DNA from: Combretum micranthum
Lineage: Eukaryota > Streptophyta > Magnoliopsida > Myrtales > Combretaceae
Direction of reading: 5' to 3'
Assembly (NCBI GenBank): GCA_024138025.1
Contig: JAMXBD010000573.1
Location: 186,001 to 250,000 of the forward strand
DNA length: 64,000 nt
Positions 55,801 to 64,000 of the stretch are shown here, in pieces. Below the pieces are notes generated by a model. The model worked only from the letters and a program-made list of their open reading frames with translations. It made no database searches and was not told the origin of the DNA. The position numbers and the translations under genes were made by a program. How positions within the stretch are numbered: position 1 is the stretch's first letter; each line of letters starts with the position of its first letter.

Positions 55801-58620
55801 ATGATACCTAGGTACTACATATAAGGTTGTCTGAAAATGAGAGTGTTTATGTGAATTGCCTATTTAACTTGTTTAGATACAAAGCTTTTATCAAAAACTA
55901 CTCATCAAGGAGTATATACTTCAATATAACATCACATAGATACCAATAACTTGGTATCTCAAAGTTTACAAAACCATAGACAACACACAATATAGGAAAA
56001 CTTAATTACTTTAGATTACAAACTTAGGCTCATAAACAACCATATCTATACTATTATTTATAAAACAAAACTTGATTTGGTCTCTCTTGTAAAGAAAACA
56101 ACAAAGTTGGTCCAAGAGTCTTAATCATCACATTTATCCAAAAACTCCTCGAGATTTATCCCATAACCCAAACAATCATAAAACTCATCTTTTTCAGTAC
56201 CTGAAAGAAATAAAAGTGAGTCATAGGCTTAGTACACAGTAACAAAATAAATATGATATGCCATACACTCATGAACTAATGCAAGGCAAAAATCATAATT
56301 TACTTCACTTTATTTAAGTCAACAAAACAATACTGGATTATTCAAACTCCGATTTCAATCGTAGGGAATCTAGAGGTCTTGAGTAACCAAAGCTGCTCAG
56401 GAGATTGATATAAGCAACTTGAATACTTATATCTTCATTGTAATCTCATAAAGAAAAAGTAATTTCATCTAAGATTTACGGTCATTACTCAACTTTACTT
56501 AACTTATTCCATAATATCACCCAGTTCAATTGTCCTCATAAAACATGAACTTAATCATATTATATCATTTTAAGAATAAGCAAATATTACGCCAATACCA
56601 TACTCCATATCAATTACCCGCCGAGCCACTAAGGAAAGTCATTGCATCATGACTAAAATAGCCTAGGCGCCTAAACTACCATGTTAAACTCGTTAACAAG
56701 ATTACCACTCTTCGAACCAGATTTAACAGTGAAAAAATACAACCAATACAAATACTTTTTAAGCCATCTTTAGTTATGATAAATTTAGAATATGCATATC
56801 CTAAACAAACAACATCCATGTTACTGCATATCTTGATAAATAGGTTTATCAGGCAAAAGACCGGTATTCCAACTCAGTTGAATACGAGAATCTATCAAAG
56901 AAACCATTTCATATAAAACATTATTAAGTTATAATTATACACTAATTCCTTAAACCCTTTTCGAACTCAAGCGAAGTTCAAATCAACACATAATTCGTAT
57001 TCACACGTACAATATATATATACATATATATATATATATCTCATTTCAAACAATTGCATATCAACATTATAATCTCTCAATTGAATATTAGCTCTTTAAC
57101 ACTTAACAAATTCAAATAGGAAGTTATAAAAGAATAACTTAACATATGTTCATACAATAGGGTTATATAGGCTTTCTACTTAATCATAAAACTAAACAAC
57201 AATTAAAGAAACACATATAGAGTGATAAAATTATAACAAACAATTTAATTTAATTATATATATATATATAGACAGTACTAGGGGATTTGTCACGCAATGA
57301 CAATGGTCGTGATGGGTATCACGGGCACCATCACACCCGTAATCTTAGGTTATGATAAAAATAATTGGCCTTGTCACGCTCGTAATAAGAGATAACACTT
57401 ACTATCACGATCGTGATATAGACCCGATGTTAATTACGCCCGTATTAGGCTTTGTAGGAAATTTTTCTAAAATAACCCGATGAGATAGCAGCCTCTGTTA
57501 CGGCCGTAATTTAGGCCGTATCAAGATATTTAAAAGACTTAGAGAGATAACAAGCCATATAACAGCCATGTTTGATAGGGAAATACAATTTCAAAGTGAT
57601 AGCGGCCTCGATTATGCTCATGATGAATAGGGCACATTCCTTTGGTACTTGTTTCAAAATTTTTAAAGTCCTATATCCTTTAGCTCTTTATTAACACGAT
57701 ATCAAATACTATCAAAGCCTCTTGCACTCTTGTGTTTATTTCACATAAATATGTATAACTAACCTAATGAAGACATAAATCTATCATTCATGCTTGTAGA
57801 ACCCTATCATCAATCCAATCATTCAAATCTTACTCATATATCACTATCAACATCAATATATGCATCAACTCATCTTAAAATTCATATATCATTTTATCAA
57901 ATACCTAGGGTACACATAGCTATTTAAATACTTAGTTCAACATACCTATTAGCATATCATCTATTCATCTTAAACATCAATTTCCTACTCCTATCTATAT
58001 CAACATCAATCAAAACAATAATTAAACCAAAACACAAGAATTTTAACTTTATTTACTCTTATGGCTATTTGAACTAAATCCTTGGTTAAATTCTTATCCT
58101 TACTTGCTCCTTAAGCTAGTTCTTTACTAAGGATCTTCGGAAAGTGAAGTTTTAGAGGGAAAGTTGAGCTTGTTAAAATGGAAAATATGATGAAAGTGGA
58201 AAGGAAAAATACAATGGAAGTAAGGTCTGTTTTGGGTTGTGATATTTTTAGGTTACTTTTTAACTTTTGAGACAAATGGAAGAGTTAGAAGTAAGAGAAC
58301 ATAGGCTTGGCTATGGGTTGAGTATAGGCTTAACTTAATTAATTCAATTGAGATTGGACTTAGTTTTAAACATCCAAAATCTGCTAAAACTTATATTAAA
58401 AATACATATACCTCATTTAATAAAATTCAACAAACACATATAATATGACAATTTCGCTAATACACACATATATATCAATCACAAGATATTCTTATACTAA
58501 AAACTTATCATATCATGAAAATAAATTATACTATCTTAACTTCAACAACTTAAATTACAAATATTAATTGAACACTTTTTAATAAATTAAATTAATAATT
58601 AAGTTTTAGGTTATTTCAAT
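55800..58620 (-). repeat. LTR-like sequence, probable solo LTR or fragment
   Basis: The right end, read on the minus strand, starts TGAAATAACCTAAAACTTAA and AATTAATTTAATTTATTAAA, which resembles the start of LTRs of plant Ty3/gypsy (chromovirus-like) elements. The interior contains a region around 56100-56260 and a CG-containing palindrome cluster at 57290-57530, also typical of such LTRs. No internal coding region, second LTR or target duplication was found, and the left boundary is only approximate. Confidence 0.35.
57288..57530. repeat. Cluster of CGTAAT/CGTGAT palindromic words
   Basis: In an AT-rich background this stretch has recurring words: CACCCGTAAT, CACGCTCGTAAT, perfect palindromes ATCACGATCGTGAT (57404-57417) and TTACGGCCGTAA (57498-57509), ACGCCCGTATTA, and GGCCGTATCA, spaced about 30-60 bp apart. 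It lies within the LTR-like sequence. Confidence 0.6.
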
Positions 58621-58639
58621 GTGCCATTAGGTTTATTCA

Positions 58640-58810
58640 AATTTAAGGTAAGTTTAGATGGTTTATTTTTCATTTGCATTTATATATGTATCTGATATGC
58701 ATTGTGTCTTATCTATATTTATTATATTTAATCTATTTATGAATAAAAATATTTTTTTTTAATATAAGTCTATTTCTTGGCAATTAATCTGTTTGAAAAT
58801 ATTTGCATGT
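58640..58810. mobile_element. Tourist-like MITE
   Basis: Starts near GTTTAGATGGTTTATTTTTC and has the family interior: TATGTATCTGATATGCAT, CTTATCTATATTTATTA, AATCTATTTATGAATAAAAA. The right end (TAATCTGTTTGAAAATAT) is diverged, so boundaries are approximate. Confidence 0.55.
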
Positions 58811-59725
58811 CATCTTGACGTCGAACATGGAAGCAAAGTAGTTAATGAAAAAAATGAAATATAAGGGTTGCAGAAATATTAATCAAGAAAATTAAATTAA
58901 ACAAATATTATAATAGAGTTTTCCAATAAACTCATCACAAATATCAAGAACTAAAATAAAATAGAGAACCTTTAATTGTTTTTGCAAAGATTTTCCACTA
59001 CAACAGATGGAATTCCACTAGTGACAAATTACGATCTTAGATCTCAAAGTCATTAAAAATAATAATACTAGTAGGGTTGTTTGGTAGCCTCACACTACCG
59101 GTGAATATTATGATGGCGTCATACCACTAATGAAAAAAAAAAGGACCTTTAGGAAATTTCTTTATTCAAAATATTAATTAGTCTGTTTAAAACCCTAACA
59201 AAAAGAGCTATTTATGATAAAGTAAGGTTAAATATGAGCCTTACAATGTAAACTTAATCTAACGACTATTATTCAGCCGTCTAAAGGTATGATAAAAGAT
59301 AATCTAAAATAATAAAAGATAAAGTAAGATCAATTATAGCCTTACAATCTAAACTTAATCTAATGGCTATTATTCAGCATCTAAAGATATGATAAAAGAT
59401 AATCTAAAATAATAAAAGTAAATATAATATCAAACTAAATATAAAAATCTTCGTACCATATGGGATGACGACGTTGATGCGAACTCTTATGCTTTTATTT
59501 TTTGTCCCCATCACATATGCAAGCTAACGAAACAAACGGACCCCTTAAGTCGATCACTTTTAGAAGTAAATAAAGTTTATCATTTATATAATAAAAGATA
59601 TAATTTTAAATGCGTGATTAGAAATTTATTGAAGAAAAATTTTAAATTTTAATCTGCAGTTGAAATATATGATCACAACCATTTGTCGTTATTTTGCAAT
59701 AAAGGATAACACGTCTGTGTAGAAT
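58811..59725. other. AT-rich intergenic stretch with a tandem duplication
   Basis: No gene. Two adjacent units of about 115 bp share TAAACTTAATCTAA(C/T)G(A/G)CTAT and AGATAATCTAAAATAATAAA (about 59235-59330 and 59335-59425). Confidence 0.55.
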
Positions 59726-59815
59726 TGTTGATCATTCGTTGAATTATGTATTTATGTTATATAAATCTAAGTTAGATTTTATATAGAAAATAAAATGACA
59801 CTCCTCAGTCCTCAT
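59726..59815 (+). repeat. Dispersed repeat, copy 2
   Basis: Counterpart of 11996-12085 in the same orientation (TCATTCGTTGAATTAT, then TTAGATTTTATA.AGAAAATAAAA). No further extension of the match is obvious. Confidence 0.55.
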
Positions 59816-59924
59816 GTAGACCACGCTTATCAGTTATCATAAAGTATGAATTGCCAAAATGGTGCAATTTTGTTTTTTTCTCCTTAAATATATGTATGTC
59901 TTAGAGGTATAGAATTCTCTGATT

Positions 59925-60110
59925 TTATCATGTATCTTAAACACATCTATATCTTATCTTTATCTTATCTGTATCTAGTTTATTTGATCTGTTTATAAAT
60001 AAAAATGTCTATTATATATATATATATATATATATTTGTTTTCATAAATAGTCTATTTAAAAACGATAAAAATAAAATATTCAAATGACTAAAATAAAAC
60101 AAATCAATCA
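59925..60110. mobile_element. Tourist-like MITE
   Basis: Family interior TATCTTATCTTTATCTTATC, TGTATCTAGTTTATTTGATC and TGTTTATAAATAAAAATGTC, followed by a (TA)n run and AAATAGTCTATTTAAAAACG. It is the best match to the reverse complement of 13695-13830. Terminal repeats are diverged. Confidence 0.55.
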
Positions 60111-60245
60111 GATTCTTGATCTGTATACACAATCAACCTTCTTATAGCACAAGGGCTAGCCCAAAAGGGTTTAAGTTATATTGTAAAGTTCAAAAATTAT
60201 ATAATTGCATATATATGTGTGTGTGTGATGGCATTATAATTTTGT

Positions 60246-61449
60246 CAAATTTTGGTAAAATCAGGTTCGAATATGAAATAATGATGACAGAGAAGTATGA
60301 AGTACCTCAAAGACCTTATGTAGAGTGGGTCTGGAATTTTCTAACTATTTTGAAAATTCAAAATTTTTTGTGGAAATGCATGTGAGATGCCTTCTAACTA
60401 GAGATCGGTTGAAGAAACAAGAGATGAATGTTGATGAAATACGCCCAATGTGCCAATAATACAATGAAAGCCCCAAATACCTCTTTATGAAGTGTTGTTG
60501 GAGTCTAGACAAAAGGAGGCAACTACATCCTTCCCAAGATTTCTAAAACTCTCTCTTAAGACCATTCAATGAATGGGTGAAGACTAATGCAAACACTGGA
60601 AGGGTGCTCGAAATTAAAAACCCTACCATGGCAAGTTCTTTTCAACTTTGCTCTATGGAATTTGTGGAAAAGTAGAAATGATTGTGTTTTGGGCAAATCT
60701 GAAGGAAACCCCAACTTGGCTCATCACACTAGGGCACAATCTAGAGAATTTTGGGCTACAATGAGGATGAGTAGAAGAAATCCATTAAATAAATTCCCCC
60801 TCGGGGGAGGACTCTCCACACAAGAAGATCATGTGAAACTCAACGTTGATGCAACCCTAGATGGGGAACGTAAAATCTATGGAGCGGGTAGTTGTTTTCA
60901 TAATAACAATGGCCATTGTATCAATGGCTTTGGAAAACTGATTCATGCAAGCAACCAAGCACTACCTTGGAAGCGAAAATCTGGGCTATCTAATGGGGTC
61001 TACACTATGCAAAAGAACTAAAAATAATGAATATCACTTGAATTGGACTTGGACTCCCAAAATGCTTTAAAGTGACTCACTGCAGCTCAGGTCTGTATAG
61101 ACTATTTACCTAACTTTGTTGTTCTTTGTAGACAACTCATTCAAACGATAGCATCGGCCCAATTGTTATGGACGCCTAGAGAGTGCAATACAGTCGTGCA
61201 TGACATAGCTTGAAAATTTACTGAAGCCAAGACGAATCTTTTTTGCTGATTCTATCCCTTTAGATCTCTTTAATCTTTTTTCTACTTCAATCGAAAACCT
61301 GCTAATAAGATCAGGTTATAACTTAGTGGGATCAAGTACAATTTTTTGCACTCCCCTTTTGGATCCAGGTCAAGCTCGGATTCTTTGTTTCTAGCTGGTT
61401 TGAACTCTTATGTAGCTTTAAATAATATTTTGCCATCGAAAAAAAAATA
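60246..61449 (+). pseudogene. 5'-truncated L1-type LINE: zf-RVT and RNase H remnant with poly(A) tail
   Basis: At 60325-60385 a WNFLTILKIQNFLWKCM piece matches the zf-RVT block (W..l..lkI..FLWk) that follows plant LINE reverse transcriptase. An RVT_3-type RNase H region follows in the open stretch 60587-61021, with WNLWKSRNDCVLGKSEGNPN, VKLNVDATLDGERKIYGAGS and NGHCINGFGKLIHASNQALP. After a frameshift come ELDLDSQNALK (about 61037) and a RECN.VVHDIA-like end (about 61180-61212). The 3' end is GCCATCG plus nine A (61433-61448), as in LINE tails. The RT itself is absent, so the copy is 5'-truncated. A host RNase H-like gene derived from a LINE is the alternative. Confidence 0.65.
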
Positions 61450-63035
61450 AATCTAAATAGTATGGAGTATGATGGCATTCAATCATTACTCCCTTTAATG
61501 CAATATTGTCAGATCTAGATTGATTCGTATAATTCGACTCAATTAAATATGATCCTTTTTTGGAATAGACCGGTTTAATCGCAATTTAACTCGTATTACT
61601 ATTAACTCTTGATCATTTAGCATGGTCGAGTCAAGATCGCAAGTCAAATTCACAAATGGGACACTAGTAAAATTATTAGCCGTTTGGTCTTAAATCCATT
61701 TGAATACATCTGTCCACAAAGATAATATATGTACATGAGAAGACCTATCATATCCACGTCAACTGTGCTTAAATACAAAATTTAATGTGTTTAATGAAAG
61801 TCTAATTTTTGCCAAGTTTAAATAAAAAAAAAGTTTAAAGATCTAAATAGAATGAAAATAAAATTTTAGTAAATATTAAAGACTAAAAATATACTTCAAT
61901 TTTTTTTTTTTTTGGTTAATGTGACACTAATCATTAATAATTCTCCAAAGAGAAGCAAGTCAGACTGTGTTCTCGATTTGTTTTATCAACATAATCTTCT
62001 TCGTATCTAATTTGGCGGCCGCTAGCTATGAAAAATCGTGGTTTTCCGAATCGTTCCACGGATTTTGCGCATCGATATGGACATTAACAATTCATGTGAG
62101 GACCAATGGTCCATTACTGTTGGATACTTCAAATAAGTCATTATCTTGCTTGCCCTAGTAAATGTTTCAAAATATCAAGTTTATACTAGAATCACAATAA
62201 TTTTCTCAATTTTCGGAAAAATGTCTTATCATATACGTATAAATTAAGAGAGATCATTAAAAAAGAGAGAGAAAAGAAAAAAATCTAGAAATTCCAATTG
62301 ATAAGATATTAGTAGACGTTGGCAATAATTTGAAAGGGCCCGAATTAATGAGGGCCATACTGGTTTGAACCAGTGGATCAAGTGCCAGTTCATGGCCCTT
62401 TGACCCATGATACCTAAGATTTTTTTTTCCAATCATCTCCCTTATTTACTTTAACTGGTACACTAACTATTCAATGCATGGTCTTTACCTTACACACACC
62501 TTTTATACACATACAAATTCAAAACACTCATCACACCACATACTTTCCAAAGCACACACTATTCACTAGCCTTATGCATTTTCAGCTATTTTGTTTTTCT
62601 TTTTTTCTTTTTTTAAATTTTGAACCCATCCAACCCAGCCAGTTGGCGGATTATGCACGTTGACCCATCTATGACCCAACTAGCCGCTGGGCCGCTATAT
62701 AAATCATGACCCATACAAACGATTCGAGTCGAATTGATGGTTCAACTCGATCTACACCTATGTCTAGGTGTTAAGAGGTAAAATAGCAAAAACAATGAAA
62801 TCGTACATAACAACAAATGAAAAGGAGACATAAAAGAAAAGAAATAGCATCCAGTGACTTCCATGGAATATCAAGTACAAAAATAAATAATTTAAGATTA
62901 AAAAATCATAGGTAAAGGAGGGGCATTCATAATCCACACAAAAAGTCTATGTAATTCAATCATATGTTTCATCTTGTCTATTAGTTATTTTTTTTAATTA
63001 CAATGAGACAAGGTAAAAACATTCGAACCTATTTT
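61450..63035. other. Intergenic stretch, no recognised gene
   Basis: Short frames at 61967-62158, 62244-62432 and 62478-62663 have no family resemblance. A segment at 62620-62760 has balanced composition with TTGACCCATCTATGACCCAA-type words, possibly an old repeat. The rest is AT-rich. Confidence 0.4.
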
Positions 63036-63215
63036 ATTCAACTTGAGATATCAATATTATTATTACTAAGGTTTTTATATTTATCTAATTCTTATTTGTA
63101 TCTTACCTATATCTGCTTTGTTGCTGATCCACTTGGTTTATTTATGAATAATTATCTGTATTTATTATTAACAAATAGTCTGAACCAAAACGATGACGTG
63201 CCATCAACATGCCAC
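63036..63215. mobile_element. Tourist-like MITE fragment
   Basis: Family interior TTTATATTTATCTAATTCTT, GTATCTTACCTATATCTGC and GGTTTATTTATGAATAATTA, then ACAAATAGTCTGAACCAAAA. Ends are too diverged to define precisely. Confidence 0.5.
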
Positions 63216-63509
63216 CAAACCAAACAAAAGACTTTTTTCTCTTACAACTTATTGCCATTGATATCAAAACTTTTATTATGCTTTGAGTTTTACAAGTGCC
63301 ATTGAATCTGTCTTATAATAGTAATTAAAGAAAAAATGAATATTTATTGTCCCAAAACTGGTGTCCCAATCATGTTCCCACCAATTATAATAGAAGAGGT
63401 CAGCAAATTAAACAACATAACATAAATGTAGCCATTAAAACTGCCATATATTCAATAGTTGTAACATGATTACGAAAGCAAAAATCAAAACAACAAATAT
63501 TTATATGAT

Positions 63510-63671
63510 TCACATTCTACACATCTCTACCTTAAATTGGATTCCACCCAAAAATACACCAACACTCTCTTTCTCTAAAAGTTCGAGCTGCACAAGTTTA
63601 GATGCTAATGCTCCACCTTTCACAAAGCACCTTCCCGCCAGCCCTAAAATAGTAAGCACGTGTGCTTGCAT
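63510..63671 (-). CDS. Hypothetical 53-codon ORF or terminal exon, unrecognised
   Basis: On the minus strand, ATG 63671 to TGA 63510 encodes MQAHVLTILGLAGRCFVKGG then ALASKLVQLELLEKESVGVF and LGGIQFKVEMCRM. The composition (few Asn/Ile/Lys from AT bias, regular hydrophobic pattern, codon GC above the surroundings) looks like real protein-coding sequence. The open frame continues a little upstream of the ATG. A longer minus-strand frame in another register (63843-63598) and a plus-strand frame cover the same DNA and look less protein-like. I do not recognise the family; it may be the last exon of a gene lying beyond the window, or a gene fragment. Confidence 0.3.
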   Translation of the reverse strand: MQAHVLTILGLAGRCFVKGGALASKLVQLELLEKESVGVFLGGIQFKVEMCRM

Positions 63672-63843
63672 TGCAAAACGTGTTATAAGTTATAATCATC
63701 TTCTTCAAATAAAAAGTCCTCGCCACCAAAAAGAACTGTCGGTGATCTAGGCAGGAAATGAAGCTATACATGACACCATCCAACCTAAGGATAATGCTTT
63801 TCCCTTCCATGTAGGGGAATACAACCTTTAGCACTAATTTCAA

Positions 63844-64000
63844 TCTATTAAGGTTAAAGAGATCACAAGACTCACAACTCCTATCATTGCATAAAAAAGT
63901 ATAGGAAAATATATTCCATGTATAGACAACCCTTTTTCTTCAAAAATATATACCTTTCTTAAAGTCTTCACTAATTATAATAATATCATATATAAAATAA
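63844..64000. other. AT-rich window end
   Basis: No feature recognised. Confidence 0.4.

Overview
This is a plant (dicot-like) nuclear genomic window. It is strongly AT-rich and has one clearly intact host gene set in a dense, nested field of transposable elements. The plant assignment rests on a four-exon NRT1/PTR FAMILY (NPF) nitrate/peptide transporter gene of the NPF2.13/NRT1.7 type, on plant classes of transposon (CACTA En/Spm with a TNP2-like transposase, PIF/Harbinger with Tourist-like MITEs, hAT MITEs, Ty1/copia, Ty3/gypsy-like LTR elements, an L1-type LINE tail), and on a decayed caulimovirid (plant pararetrovirus) copy. Nothing in the window identifies the species.

Layout. 1-0.9 kb is repeat-like non-coding sequence ending in a 51-bp tandem duplication. 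About 1.05-11.5 kb is one endogenous pararetrovirus, + strand, in the order movement protein, coat protein, an unassigned segment, reverse transcriptase, RNase H, viroplasmin/transactivator-like segment, then a promoter/poly(A) leader. Every coding segment carries stops or frameshifts. Two later insertions split its RT: a 557-bp hAT-type MITE (3694-4250) with a perfect 8-bp target duplication, and a minus-strand LTR element (4532-8559) with three LTR copies, a short internal region with a gag-like start and no visible pol. 11.5-17.7 kb is mostly featureless AT-rich DNA. 17.7-23.56 kb is a decayed Ty1/copia element with a Mutator-like MITE inside it. 25.6-26.5 kb is LTR-like repeat sequence. 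27.9-29.3 kb is a TG-rich tract interrupted by an 859-bp hAT-like element. 29.37-32.55 kb is a decayed PIF/Harbinger element (Myb-like ORF1 plus DDE transposase) with an (AAT)n-rich tract. 33.47-33.94 kb is a degenerate minisatellite.

36.13-43.07 kb is the NPF gene: 624 codons in four exons, with phases and GT-AG splice sites that fit exactly and an intact ExxER proton-coupling motif. Its 3.1-kb intron 2 holds two Tourist-like MITEs. About 1.1 kb downstream lies a complete but decayed CACTA element (44144-52436). It has a TTG target duplication on both sides, a TNP2-like coding remnant and an array of palindromic GAGGCGAA-type subterminal repeats. A hAT MITE (52873-53553) follows. Then come LTR-like sequence with a cluster of CGTAAT palindromes (about 55.8-58.6 kb), more Tourist-like MITEs, a 5'-truncated LINE tail (about 60.25-61.45 kb) and largely anonymous sequence to the end.

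The window is best read as an insertion history. The pararetrovirus integrated first and was later split by the MITE and the LTR element. The NPF gene is the only feature I would call functional. No gene cluster or operon-like system is present, and the unusual content lies in the nested elements and their junctions.
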